The notes beneath the pieces were generated by a model. It searched no databases. It was not told the DNA's origin and saw only the letters and a program-made list of their open reading frames with translations. 37,353 bases of DNA. It comes from Gemmatimonadales bacterium UBA2975. GTDB taxonomy: Bacteria > Gemmatimonadota > Gemmatimonadetes > Longimicrobiales > Gaopeijiaceae. Below are positions 17,231-26,142 of the stretch, piece by piece (position 1 is the stretch's first letter; the number at the start of each line of letters is the position of its first letter). The position numbers were made by a program, and so were the translations under genes. The DNA is taken from NCBI GenBank assembly GCA_002348265.1, contig DEAT01000081.1, forward strand, positions 1 to 37,353. The letters run 5' to 3'.

Positions 17231-18385
17231 CTACGGCATTACTCCGGGCAGAGTGGCGGTAGGGAGCCCGGGGATGATGCGCTGTGCGTTCTCATAATAG
17301 AGGGCTCGGAGTACTTCGTCGGTTAGGTCCATTCCGTAAAGCTTCCAGAATGCGTGGTAGTCACGGTAATAATCGAAGTACTCGTCAGCGGTTTCTAAGA
17401 CTCGAAAGAAGTACGGATACTCGTCTGGCTGGAAGGAGTCTTTGCCGAACAGGATCCTGTCCTTGTACTTGGTGAAGAAAGACGCAGCGAACCTAGGCTG
17501 GCGTCCAAGATCGTAAAGAACCGCACCTATCTCGCCGAGAACGTTCGGATGGGCGTCGAAGATTTTCCCGAGACGTGCCAGGTCGGCAGCGTGCCATCCC
17601 ATATGCGCGAGGATCCAAGTTGTGTTCGGATGTTTCATCAACATCCGGTTCCGTTCCTCCATCAACTCGTCGAAAGATGGGAAACGATCACGGTCCATGA
17701 AGCGACGGTTTTCGAAAATTGCGAGTTCGAGCCATCTCTCATTTGTGAAATCTAAAGTCTCGAAAAACTCAGGTGGGTCCGCTGTATGCACGAACACGGG
17801 GATGTTCAGCCTAGCTGCAGTCTCCCAGACTATGTCCAGCTCAGGGTCATCCATAGCGAGCCGCGAGCCGTCCATTTTAGTATGGTAGAGCCCGAACGCC
17901 TTACTGATCTCACCTATTCCGACTGCGCCGGCTTCGATGTCTTCTTCCAGCTGCCTGGCAATCTTTAAGCCAGATCCTAGATCGACATTCTCAAGATCGA
18001 GTGACGCGAAGAAGACGAAACGGTCCTCGTAGCCAGCTTCACGAACTGCTTCGATCTGGCTTCGGAGTCGCTGGCCGGAGCTCGGCCGTGCTTGGACCAT
18101 GACACCGATGTTTAATCGGTCCATCTCGGCCACGACACTCTCTATTGTCTCAAGATTATCTAGCGTGGGGGGGTGTCCGTGGATGTCAACGAGAGGAAAT
18201 CGAGCCCTTGGTACTTCGTTTTCTGGGACAACAAGTGTGGACTCCGGCTTGTACTCGGTGATGCTCGGCGGAGGTATTGTCGGTTCGCGGTCTCTGAAAG
18301 ACCGTTGCTGTTGTGCGTCACAAGCGATTGGAGCTGCACAGAGTGCGACCAAAATAAAAACTTGTAGCCGGGTCGTTAGGCGCAT
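17231..18385 (-). CDS. Exported amidohydrolase (Amidohydro_2 family)
   Basis: The product has 384 residues with a signal peptide (LQVFILVALCAAPIACDA; Cys22 makes a lipoprotein conceivable, but Pro at -3 is a poor lipobox). The TIM-barrel metal ligands are visible: H69 and H71 (VDIHGHP), H200 (PVFVHTADP), H261 (ILAHMGWH) and D316 (ILFGKDSF). This fits the Amidohydro_2 group (PF04909), which includes decarboxylases and lactone or amide hydrolases. The substrate is unknown; export argues for action on an external compound. It is read away from the PD40-amidohydrolase on the other strand across a 200-nt divergent intergenic region, so a shared promoter region is possible. I could not point to convincing -35/-10 boxes there. 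Confidence 0.87.
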   Translation of the reverse strand: MRLTTRLQVFILVALCAAPIACDAQQQRSFRDREPTIPPPSITEYKPESTLVVPENEVPRARFPLVDIHGHPPTLDNLETIESVVAEMDRLNIGVMVQARPSSGQRLRSQIEAVREAGYEDRFVFFASLDLENVDLGSGLKIARQLEEDIEAGAVGIGEISKAFGLYHTKMDGSRLAMDDPELDIVWETAARLNIPVFVHTADPPEFFETLDFTNERWLELAIFENRRFMDRDRFPSFDELMEERNRMLMKHPNTTWILAHMGWHAADLARLGKIFDAHPNVLGEIGAVLYDLGRQPRFAASFFTKYKDRILFGKDSFQPDEYPYFFRVLETADEYFDYYRDYHAFWKLYGMDLTDEVLRALYYENAQRIIPGLPTATLPGVMP

Positions 18386-18574
18386 CTAGGTCGTCTCAAG
18401 ATCAGGTGGAACGGGCCAAGCTGACCTCCACTAATGATTATCGGCCATAGTGGGGTTCCGCTTTTCTCTATGCATAATACCGAAGCGCGACTGGCCTGCC
18501 ATATCTCCGAGGGCGATCTTGCTCTCGCGACAATGAGATGTCGTCCGTTTTTGGGCCCCGATCCGACCTGGTTC

Positions 18575-18579
18575 AGGAG
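18575..18579 (+). promoter_or_regulatory. Ribosome binding site of the PD40-amidohydrolase gene
   Basis: AGGAG lies 6 nt before the ATG at 18586, at optimal spacing, and supports this start. Confidence 0.55.
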
Positions 18580-18585
18580 TGAAGT

Positions 18586-21500
18586 ATGTCAAAGAGAATT
18601 ATGATGCCGTTGGCAGTTTCCGTGGGAGTTTTCCTGATAGGCTCGGTTGAGTTGGTTCATGCGCAAGATCAGGATGAAGTGGATGAAGCCACGGAATTAC
18701 TTAAGGAGGGCCTTCCCCTTACCCCTGAACGCACTCTTTCGGGGACCTTCACCGAAGGGTCGTGGATCTCACTGGATGTTAGTCCGGATGGACAGACAAT
18801 TGTTTTTGATTTCCTAGGCGACCTCTATACAATGCCAATTTCCGGGGGAGAGGCGGATCCGTTGACCCAGGGCATGGCATTTGACGGCCAGCCGCGCTTT
18901 AGTCCGGATGGGGAAACCATCGTGTTCGTCAGCGATCGCAGCGGTGGTGATGGTGTTTGGACGATATCACTAGACAAAGCTGACACAACACGTATCACGC
19001 GCGGGGAGACGAGTGCTTTCCAGTCACCCGAGTGGACCCCGGATGGTGATTATATCGTCGCTACCCGCCAGAGTCCTGGTCAGGGAAAGCTGTGGATGTA
19101 CCACCGAAACGGTGGAGGGGGCATTCAGTTAATCGAAGAACCTGCCAACGCTCGGACCACCGGTGCGGCTTTTGGTTCGGACGAGAGGCACATCTGGTAT
19201 AGTCGTCGGACCGGAACTTGGCAGTACAATTCTCCGGGTCGTGATTATCAACTTTGGGTCTATGATCGCGAGACTGGAGAGAACAGTGTTCGTTCAGGTC
19301 GATATGGCGGGGCGTTTCGACCGACCCTTTCTCCGGATGGGCGCTGGCTGGTATACGGAAGTCGGCACGTAGCAGAGACTGGTCTTCGGATTCGAGATCT
19401 TGAGACTGGAGACGAACGTTGGTTGGCATTCCCGGTTCAGCGTGATGAGCAGGAGTCGCGAGCGGCTCGGGACGCTTATCCGGGAATGAGCTTTACTCCG
19501 GATTCCAGAGAGGTAGTTGCATTCTGGGGCGGGAGGATGTGGCGTGTACCTGTGCAGGGAGGTGAGCCGGTCGAGATACCGTTCCGCGTGGATGTCGAGC
19601 TTCCGATGGGCCCTGAGGTCGATTTTGACTATCCGATCGAGGACACTCCTACCTTTGTGGCTAAGCAGGTCCGTGACCTTGCGCCTTCTCCGGACGGTAG
19701 CCGGCTCGCTTTCACCATCATGGGTGACATTTACGTAAAGGAAATGCCTGATGGCGAACCAGAGAAGGTTGAGGACGTCGATGCGATGGCTGCACAGCCA
19801 TCGTGGTCTCCGGATGGGGAGCGGATTGTCTTCGCGACATATGCGGATGCCGAAGGTGGACAGCTTTACGCAGTCGACTTAGATGGAGACAATCTTGAAC
19901 CGATAACAGTGGACGCGGCCTTTTACACGCAGCCTGTATTTTCTCCGGATGGTTCACGTGTGGTGGCTCTGCGAGGTCCGCGCGCCGCATATGAGGAGGC
20001 GCTGAGTCAACGTGTCCCGCGAGGTTCGGTAGACCTCGTTTGGATCCCCTCTGATGGTGGTGTGGCGTCATTGATTACACCGATCGCGGGCCTTGGTGAG
20101 CCCCATTTCGTTTCGGGTTCGGACCGAATCTATGCGACTCAAAATGGAACGGGCCTGATCTCGATGCGGTGGGATGGTACTGATAAGCGAAGCCACGTTC
20201 AGGTACGTGGTGAGAATCCCGGCGGGGGAGAAGGCCCCGCAGCGTCTGTAATCAAGATGGCACCTGAAGGCGATCAAGCGATAGCTCTGGTTGGTAATCA
20301 ACTCTATGTCGTGACGGTGCCATATGGAGTTGGCGCTGACGCGCCTACGATCTCGGTCGCAAACCCGTCAACAGCGTCTTTCCCGGCGAAACAGTTAACG
20401 GATATTGGAGCCCAGTTCCCCACATGGGGAGCTAGTGGAAGAGAGGTTAATTGGGCGCTCGGGAACGCTCACTTCGTATATGATCTCGATGCGGCACAGG
20501 CGTTTCAGGACAGTGTAGGGGAGCGGCGAGCCGAAGACGAAGAGGAGGACGAGGAGCCCGAGGACGGTTACCGTCCAGCGGAGTACAGGATCACTGTCGA
20601 GTTCGACAGAGACAGTCCCGAGGGTGAAGTAGTTCTAGTCGGAGCTCGCATCATTACAATGAATGGTGATGAGGTGTTTGAGAGCGGGGACATCGTCATC
20701 CGCAATAACCGTATTGCTTCGGTAGGGGCCTCGGGGAGTGTGTCGATACCAGACGCCGCAACTCGGATGGACATGTCTGGGCGGACGATCATACCGGGAT
20801 TTGTAGACACACATGCTCACCTAAGGGGATCTTTCAACATCCATCGTGCACAGCCCTGGTCGTACGCGGCGAATCTTGCATATGGAGTGACCACAGCGCG
20901 TGATCCACAAACGGGCTCTAGTGACGTTCTTTCATACGAGGACTTCGTACGAGCCGGGCGGATGGTGGGACCGCGCATCTATAGCACGGGTCAGGGGGTC
21001 TTCTCAGGCGAAGGTATAAGTAGCCTTGAAGAAGCCCGGAACGTGTTACGCCGTTACTCTGACTACTTTGACACAAAAACGATCAAGATGTACGGGGCCG
21101 GGAATCGCGAGGTGCGCCAGTGGATTATCCAGGCGGCCCGAGAACTAGAGCTTATGCCTACTACGGAGGGTAGTCTTGATCTGCGTCTCAATCTTACGAT
21201 GGCGCAGGACGGGTACTCCGGAACCGAGCACAATCTCCCCGGTGTCCCTCTCTTCAAGGACGTTGTCGAACTTGTCGCTCAGTCGAACATGGCTACGACT
21301 CCTACGATCGTGGTCACGTACGGCGGTCCTTGGGCAGAGAACTTGTTCTATACGACGACTGATGTACTGCGTGATGAGAAATTGGCCACCTTCACACCGT
21401 GGGAAGAAATTTATCAGAAGGCTGCGCGCCGGGCGGGTAGCGCAGGTTGGTTCGATCAATCTCAGTACATCCATCAGGAGATTTCTGATTTTCTTGATAA

Positions 21501-21891
21501 TGTGGTAGAGGCCGGTGGCCGTGCGGGCGTTGGGAGTCATGGGCAACTTCAAGGGCTCGGTTACCATTGGGAGCTCTGGCTTACTGGTGCGTCTGATCAC
21601 ATGACGAATCACGAGGCTCTACAGATTGCCACGATCATCGGAGCGGATGCCCTTGGGCTGGATCAGGACCTCGGGTCGCTCGAACCGGGCAAGCTGGCGG
21701 ATCTAGTAGTGCTCGACGGTAACCCGATCGATGACTTATCAAACACGAACACGGTGCGCTGGGTGATGAAGAACGGACGCCTGTATGAAGGTGACACCTT
21801 GAAGCAGGTGTGGCCCAGAGAGCAGGAACCTCAAGGCTTCTACTGGCAGGGCGCGGGTACCATCCCTACCAGAACGACGGGTAACGAGTAA
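18586..21891 (+). CDS. Exported PD40 beta-propeller / amidohydrolase fusion
   Basis: The product has 1101 residues with a signal peptide (PLAVSVGVFLIGSVELVHAQ). Residues about 55-620 carry at least seven TolB/WD40-like (PD40) repeats, each marked by SPDG or TPDG followed by a short hydrophobic strand. An acidic linker (EDEEEDEEPEDG, about 650) leads to a C-terminal amidohydrolase at about 685-1075. There, DTHAH gives the HxH at 743/745, TIKMYG (about 833) contains the probable carbamylated lysine region, TEHNLP gives a later His, and GSHGQLQGLGYHWE stands where most relatives have the final catalytic Asp. LADLVVLDGNPIDD is the usual closing motif. Such exported fusions are common in this bacterial group; substrates are unknown, with peptides or cyclic amides suspected. 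The CoA transferase starts 4 nt after its stop. Confidence 0.9.
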   Translation: MSKRIMMPLAVSVGVFLIGSVELVHAQDQDEVDEATELLKEGLPLTPERTLSGTFTEGSWISLDVSPDGQTIVFDFLGDLYTMPISGGEADPLTQGMAFDGQPRFSPDGETIVFVSDRSGGDGVWTISLDKADTTRITRGETSAFQSPEWTPDGDYIVATRQSPGQGKLWMYHRNGGGGIQLIEEPANARTTGAAFGSDERHIWYSRRTGTWQYNSPGRDYQLWVYDRETGENSVRSGRYGGAFRPTLSPDGRWLVYGSRHVAETGLRIRDLETGDERWLAFPVQRDEQESRAARDAYPGMSFTPDSREVVAFWGGRMWRVPVQGGEPVEIPFRVDVELPMGPEVDFDYPIEDTPTFVAKQVRDLAPSPDGSRLAFTIMGDIYVKEMPDGEPEKVEDVDAMAAQPSWSPDGERIVFATYADAEGGQLYAVDLDGDNLEPITVDAAFYTQPVFSPDGSRVVALRGPRAAYEEALSQRVPRGSVDLVWIPSDGGVASLITPIAGLGEPHFVSGSDRIYATQNGTGLISMRWDGTDKRSHVQVRGENPGGGEGPAASVIKMAPEGDQAIALVGNQLYVVTVPYGVGADAPTISVANPSTASFPAKQLTDIGAQFPTWGASGREVNWALGNAHFVYDLDAAQAFQDSVGERRAEDEEEDEEPEDGYRPAEYRITVEFDRDSPEGEVVLVGARIITMNGDEVFESGDIVIRNNRIASVGASGSVSIPDAATRMDMSGRTIIPGFVDTHAHLRGSFNIHRAQPWSYAANLAYGVTTARDPQTGSSDVLSYEDFVRAGRMVGPRIYSTGQGVFSGEGISSLEEARNVLRRYSDYFDTKTIKMYGAGNREVRQWIIQAARELELMPTTEGSLDLRLNLTMAQDGYSGTEHNLPGVPLFKDVVELVAQSNMATTPTIVVTYGGPWAENLFYTTTDVLRDEKLATFTPWEEIYQKAARRAGSAGWFDQSQYIHQEISDFLDNVVEAGGRAGVGSHGQLQGLGYHWELWLTGASDHMTNHEALQIATIIGADALGLDQDLGSLEPGKLADLVVLDGNPIDDLSNTNTVRWVMKNGRLYEGDTLKQVWPREQEPQGFYWQGAGTIPTRTTGNE

Positions 21892-21895
21892 CGAG

Positions 21896-23092
21896 ATGTC
21901 CGCTCCTCTTGAGGACATACGGGTTTGCGATGTTACACAGAACCTCGCAGGTCCATTTTGTGCTCAGATTCTGGCTGACCTAGGTGCTACGGTAATCAAA
22001 GTAGAGCCTCCAGGAGGTGACTTGGGTCGTCTGTGGGGTCCTCCGTTCTGGGGGGAAGACTCGACTTTGTTCTTATCCGCAAATCGGGGAAAGCGGAGCA
22101 TCATTCTTGACCTGAAGCAGCAGGAGGGAATGGATGTTCTGAAGAGGATCGTTACGTCGGCTGATGTCTTCATACAGAGTTCGCGACCGGCTGCCGCTTC
22201 AGGACTCGGCATTGATGAAGCGTCGGTCCGCGTTTGGAATGAGGACATTGTTCATATGTCGTTGAGCGCCTACGGGCAGAAGGGCCCGATGAGCGATCAG
22301 CCTGGGTATGACCCGCTCATGCAGGCATATGCTGGAATTATTTCAGTGACCGGACAACCGGGAGGACCACCCACTCGAGTAGGCGGATCGGTTGTGGATT
22401 TTGGCACGGGCATGTGGGCGGCACTGTCGATCATTAGCGCTTTGCGTGAGCGGGATCGGACGGGGAAGGGAGTGGCTCTTGAGACGTCCCTGATGGACAC
22501 ATCGTTGGCATGGGTCTCTTACCATATGATGGGATACATGGCGACGGGTGAGGTTCCCGGTCCACGAGGATCCAGTCTCGGCGCCATCGCACCGTATCGG
22601 GCTTTCCAAACCTTAGACGGATACGTGATGATAGCAGCAGGAAATGATGCAATTTTTAGTCGTTTGTGCGACGCGCTTGGACTAGTGGATACGGCAGAGG
22701 ATCCCCGTTTCGCTTCGAACTCAGACAGGGTTGCGCATCGGAATGACTTGGATGCGATCATTGAGGGAGCTACATCTCAGATTTCGACAGGCGAATTACT
22801 AGAGAGAACTCTTCGAAATGCCATCCCGGCATCAGCGATACAATCGATTGCGGATATAGTCGATGATCCTCAGGTCGCCGAAGCAGGTATGTTCCAGACC
22901 GTGGGCCATCCTGAATTAGAAGGCTACAGGGACGTGTCTCTTCCTCTCCAGATCGATGGTGTGCGGCCAAGGGCCACGCGTGTGCCACCAACACCAGGTG
23001 AACACTCAATTGAAATTCTTGAAGAACTCGGCTTCGACGGAGAGGAGGTCGATCGCCTGTTTGATGTAGGAGCAGTCAGCAAGGGCAGCTGA
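21896..23092 (+). CDS. Family III CoA-transferase (CaiB/BaiF)
   Basis: The product has 398 residues, the usual family length, with no signal peptide. The N-terminal half shows VTQNLAGPFCAQILADLGA and VIKVEPPGGD, the CoA-binding start of the family, then SANRGKRSIILDLK. Asp139 in QPGYDPLMQAYAG aligns with the catalytic aspartate of formyl-CoA transferase and AMACR. It moves CoA between a carboxylic acid and an acyl-CoA, or epimerises a branched acyl-CoA; the sequence does not say which. It starts 4 nt behind the PD40-amidohydrolase, so the two are co-transcribed. A plausible reading is that the exported enzyme releases an acid which, after uptake, is activated here; this is inference. Confidence 0.92.
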   Translation: MSAPLEDIRVCDVTQNLAGPFCAQILADLGATVIKVEPPGGDLGRLWGPPFWGEDSTLFLSANRGKRSIILDLKQQEGMDVLKRIVTSADVFIQSSRPAAASGLGIDEASVRVWNEDIVHMSLSAYGQKGPMSDQPGYDPLMQAYAGIISVTGQPGGPPTRVGGSVVDFGTGMWAALSIISALRERDRTGKGVALETSLMDTSLAWVSYHMMGYMATGEVPGPRGSSLGAIAPYRAFQTLDGYVMIAAGNDAIFSRLCDALGLVDTAEDPRFASNSDRVAHRNDLDAIIEGATSQISTGELLERTLRNAIPASAIQSIADIVDDPQVAEAGMFQTVGHPELEGYRDVSLPLQIDGVRPRATRVPPTPGEHSIEILEELGFDGEEVDRLFDVGAVSKGS

Positions 23093-23471
23093 GAAAGTTG
23101 TTACTGCCTAACCTGGGACCAAAGCGACTCTGAATTCGATAAAGGGTCTTCGTGCTCCAGGATCGGCGGCGCCCCAGAATGATTGAGCTAGTATGCTACT
23201 GGTATGAACGCGCGCCGATCCGGTTAGAGCGGCAATCACGCCGCCTATCGCTATCAGTATGAAGATTTTTGCGGCCGTGTGCTGATCAGGCTTGGAGGGC
23301 ATAGCGAGTACGGAGCTTTTGGCGAGGGTCGGAAGCTAGATTGGCTTAGCCGTCCTCGACAGCGCCCATGTCCCGGCGGTGCTGCTGCGCCTACTTTGGT
23401 GTGCGTCTGCTTGCGGGAGTGGTCGTACCTATTTGTCGCTGAATGACTTGAACCCTCTGACGGAACCGAAC
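23093..23471. other. 379-nt intergenic stretch
   Basis: This is the longest region without a confident gene. It holds only a possible small minus-strand reading frame (23108-23302) and, if the NHL gene begins at its upstream start (23379), part of that gene. I see no clear promoter, tRNA or strong hairpin. Confidence 0.5.
23108..23302 (-). CDS. Possible small membrane protein
   Basis: The frame encodes 64 residues with one predicted membrane segment (AAKIFILIAIGGVIAALTG) and a short soluble tail ending FRVALVPG. It fits between the CoA transferase (convergent) and the NHL lipoprotein (divergent) without overlapping either, which supports it. Against it, no ribosome binding site is visible before the ATG and I recognise no family. 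It could be chance. Confidence 0.3.
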   Translation of the reverse strand: MPSKPDQHTAAKIFILIAIGGVIAALTGSARVHTSSILAQSFWGAADPGARRPFIEFRVALVPG

Positions 23472-24599
23472 ATGATTCGAGCCAACGTGCTGCTCGGGAC
23501 TCTTCTTGTCCTTGGTGCCTGCAACTCTGGTAGTGACGAAGCCGAAACTGCAGCTGATACCGCCATTAGAGAAGTGCCGGACTTTTTGGTAGACCCATCA
23601 TGGCCAAAACAGCTTCCGAACGATTGGATCATGGGTTCGATCACGGCCGTGTTCGTCGATGCTCAGGATCATGTTTGGGTCACGCATTTACCGGAGACAT
23701 TGACGCCGGAAGAGATTTCTGCCGTTCAGCAGCCCCCTATCGGACTATGTTGCCGCCCGGCTCCTGTTGTGGTCGAGTTTGATCCCGAAGGGAATGTAGT
23801 TCAGGGTTGGGGTGATCCAGAGACACAGGATGTGTCGGAGTTTCCGCGTAATGCCCACGGACTGTTCGTAGATCACAACGACAACGTATGGGTTGGCACT
23901 TATCGCCATCACCGAGTCATGAAGTTCACTCGTTCGGGTGAGCTGCAGATGCAGATCGGTGAGTATGACGTGACAGGTGGCAACGCCGATACGGAGTTGC
24001 TTGGGGGCCCTGCAGGTATCTGGGTAGATCCTGGCACTAACGAGGTCTTCATCGCGGATGGTTATCGTAATCGAAGGGTTATCGTTTTTGATGGAGATAC
24101 AGGCGAATACGTCCGTCACTGGGGTGCTTACGGTGAGGTTCCTGAGGATCAGTACCAGTATGACTTCGGGGGTGCGGGTCATGCTGCAAATCCTCCGACC
24201 CAGTACTCCACAGTGCACGGACTTGTAGGCTCAAGTGATGGTCTTATCTACGTTGCGGACCGTCGTGGGAACCGGATCCAAGTTTTCCAGCAAGATGGCA
24301 CGTTTGTAACTGAAAAGCTCATCGAAGAAGGCACGCTGGCTTCTGGATCGGCCTTTGTGATCCAGCTCTCGCCGGATACTGAACAGGAGTGGCTCTACCT
24401 CGCTGATGGAACGAATCACAAGGTGTGGATTCTTCGCCGAAGCGATCTTGAGGTCGCGGGCAACTTTGGTAGAGGTGGGCGACAAGTCGGACAGTTCTTA
24501 AGGCCACATGGCATGGGAGTCGATTCTCAGGGCAACATATATGTGGGAGAGGCTTCGACGGGTCGCCGTATTCAAAAGTTCAGTATTTCGGGTAGCTGA
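23472..24599 (+). CDS. NHL-repeat beta-propeller lipoprotein
   Basis: From the ATG at 23472 the product has 375 residues, starting with a signal that ends in LVLGACNS, a canonical lipobox. An upstream in-frame start at 23379 would add 31 residues before the signal and is unlikely. The body is a six-bladed propeller made of NHL repeats: NAHGLFVDHNDNVWVG, GPAGIWVDPGTNEVFIADG, VHGLVGSSDGLIYVADRRG, LADGTNHKVWIL and PHGMGVDSQGNIYVGE. A CCRPAP segment and a WPKQLPNDW start are typical of a clade found in marine bacteria. The family includes peptidyl-alpha-hydroxyglycine alpha-amidating lyase domains, but I cannot confirm catalytic residues, so binding or scaffold roles remain open. It is 5 nt before the LolA-like gene, indicating co-transcription. 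Confidence 0.87.
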   Translation: MIRANVLLGTLLVLGACNSGSDEAETAADTAIREVPDFLVDPSWPKQLPNDWIMGSITAVFVDAQDHVWVTHLPETLTPEEISAVQQPPIGLCCRPAPVVVEFDPEGNVVQGWGDPETQDVSEFPRNAHGLFVDHNDNVWVGTYRHHRVMKFTRSGELQMQIGEYDVTGGNADTELLGGPAGIWVDPGTNEVFIADGYRNRRVIVFDGDTGEYVRHWGAYGEVPEDQYQYDFGGAGHAANPPTQYSTVHGLVGSSDGLIYVADRRGNRIQVFQQDGTFVTEKLIEEGTLASGSAFVIQLSPDTEQEWLYLADGTNHKVWILRRSDLEVAGNFGRGGRQVGQFLRPHGMGVDSQGNIYVGEASTGRRIQKFSISGS

Positions 24600-24604
24600 G
24601 TTAG

Positions 24605-25423
24605 GTGAAGATCTGTTGCATTGGACCGATGTTTGTCGCACTGACAACAATCGGTAACGGTGATGTCGTAGCCCAATCTGCTTCGGATCTTGTCCACTCG
24701 ATGCTTGAGGCTCATGACGCTCGGATTGAGGGGGTGGAAAATTATACGCTTGTCCAAGCCGTGATGGGGTTTGAAACAGAGACATATTTCGAGAAGCATA
24801 CTGTGGAAGGACGGTCCGTATTCAGAGCTAGTTTCGCGGGGTTAGGCGGTCAAAAGAACTCGCCAGCGACAGGAGTAGAAGATGTCTATGCGTTAGGTGA
24901 AGACCTAGCGAGGCGGTCAGAGTATCGGGGTCGGGAACGTGTTGGTGACTACGAGGTGCACGTTCTGGATATAACAGATCTGAGCGGCACTGGCTTCGGG
25001 AGTAACGTGGCTCAAGACTCAGAGTTTGAGCCTATGAGAGGAAGCGTTTTTCTGGATGCTGAAAGCTACGTCCCACGCAGGTTCGTCTTTGAGGGTGAGA
25101 TGACTCGAAGTGGGTCTACGCTCCCGCTCACTGCAATAATGGAAATGGGAGATTATCGAGAGGTTGAGGGGCTACTGATTCCATTCCGAACTGTGACTAC
25201 GATCGAGGGGTTGGCCGCCGCAATCGACCCTGAGGTCAAAGCGCAATTCGAAGAGATGCAACTTGAGCTGGAAGCGCTTCCCGCTCACCAGCGGGCTATG
25301 ATCATTGAACTCATGGCCGAACAGATGGAGCAGTTCGAAGCGATGATGGTTGATGATTCGGCGCCAATGGTTGTGGAAGTCCTCGTTACGGATGTGCGAG
25401 TAAACAAAGGCGGGTGGAACTGA
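24605..25423 (+). CDS. Exported LolA-like (outer-membrane lipoprotein-sorting-like) protein
   Basis: The product has 272 residues from the GTG at 24605; the in-frame ATG at 24629 is an alternative. A hydrophobic N-terminus (GPMFVALTTIGNGDVVAQ) acts as signal peptide. The mature part has the pattern of COG2834-type half-barrels: a helix, then strands such as YTLVQAVMGFETETYFEK, VGDYEVHVLDITDL, 'GSVFLDAESYVPRRFVFEGE' and 'MGDYREVEGLLIPFRTV'. That last strand, where substrate change is compared with a reference, is characteristic. A helical segment rich in Glu, Met and Gln (about 210-245) is inserted before the last strand. Lipid or lipoprotein binding is likely, the partner unknown. It follows the NHL lipoprotein by 5 nt. 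Confidence 0.75.
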   Translation: MKICCIGPMFVALTTIGNGDVVAQSASDLVHSMLEAHDARIEGVENYTLVQAVMGFETETYFEKHTVEGRSVFRASFAGLGGQKNSPATGVEDVYALGEDLARRSEYRGRERVGDYEVHVLDITDLSGTGFGSNVAQDSEFEPMRGSVFLDAESYVPRRFVFEGEMTRSGSTLPLTAIMEMGDYREVEGLLIPFRTVTTIEGLAAAIDPEVKAQFEEMQLELEALPAHQRAMIIELMAEQMEQFEAMMVDDSAPMVVEVLVTDVRVNKGGWN

Positions 25424-25504
25424 GACTGGGCACTCAGCTCTCTAGCAGGAAAAATTCTGTTAGACAGTTCTATGCTTAGGACATCTCGGCTGACGTCTAA
25501 TTGA

Positions 25505-26062
25505 TCAGCGATTTTGACCTGTCGCAGGGACGGGGCAATGTCCTCCCCCACTCAGAGCTGAACCGATACTGCTGAGTATGCCTCCGAGTCCGCCACCTCC
25601 TAGAGTTGCTGTATCGATCGATCCTGCTAGGAGATCTCCATAGAGTGCCGCCATGAGTTCCTCATTTTCGCTGATCAGGTCGAGATCTTTGTGCGTGACT
25701 ACGGGGCTGCTTTCGGCAAGACGATTGATGGCCAGAGTCGCGGGTTCGATTTCCGCTAGCAGATTTTCCAGGCTCGCAGCCCCTGCTCCAACGGTTGGAT
25801 CGTCGAGTGTAGCGGCCATCGTCGAGGCCGCTGGCTGTGGGGCTGTTACTACGCGCATAGGTGGGGTCTCCTCCACCAGTTTTATGACTTCAATCGCTTC
25901 GAAGTCTTCTATGTATCGTTCGGCTTTGGGTGTTCCAGGTTCTTCCGGAGTTACTTCTGGAAGGCTGACCATCACGAGGACGGTCACGTGAGCAACAACA
26001 GATACGGTCAAGCCTGTTGCAAACGCCCTGCGGTGGCGGACCGAATTTGTCACATTCATCAT
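25505..26062 (-). CDS. TonB N-terminus-like membrane protein with Gly-rich tail, no TonB C-terminal domain
   Basis: From the ATG at 26062 (GGGAG 8 nt upstream) the product has 185 residues; an in-frame TTG at 26128 would add 22. One membrane helix near the start (FATGLTVSVVAHVTVLVMVSL) preceded by basic residues resembles the anchor of TonB/TolA-like proteins. Next come an acidic, proline-containing stretch, an Ala-rich region, a helix (LDLISENEELMAALYGDLLAG) and a Gly-rich tail (LGGGGLGGILSSIGSALSGGG) ending with one Cys. The TonB C-terminal beta domain is absent and cannot be found in other frames downstream. It may be an energy-coupling accessory protein or a scaffold. It diverges from the barrel protein across 80 nt. 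Confidence 0.6.
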   Translation of the reverse strand: MMNVTNSVRHRRAFATGLTVSVVAHVTVLVMVSLPEVTPEEPGTPKAERYIEDFEAIEVIKLVEETPPMRVVTAPQPAASTMAATLDDPTVGAGAASLENLLAEIEPATLAINRLAESSPVVTHKDLDLISENEELMAALYGDLLAGSIDTATLGGGGLGGILSSIGSALSGGGHCPVPATGQNR

Positions 26063-26070
26063 TGGGGATG

Positions 26071-26079
26071 CTCCCACCC
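26071..26079 (-). promoter_or_regulatory. Ribosome binding site of the TonB-like gene
   Basis: On the minus strand GGGTGGGAG lies 8 nt before the ATG at 26062. It supports that start and removes the 22-residue extension. Confidence 0.5.
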
Positions 26080-26142
26080 TGTCGCGATGTATAGGGTCTA
26101 ACGTTTTACTACTTGCATAAAGAGACAATAGGTCCAGGGTTT

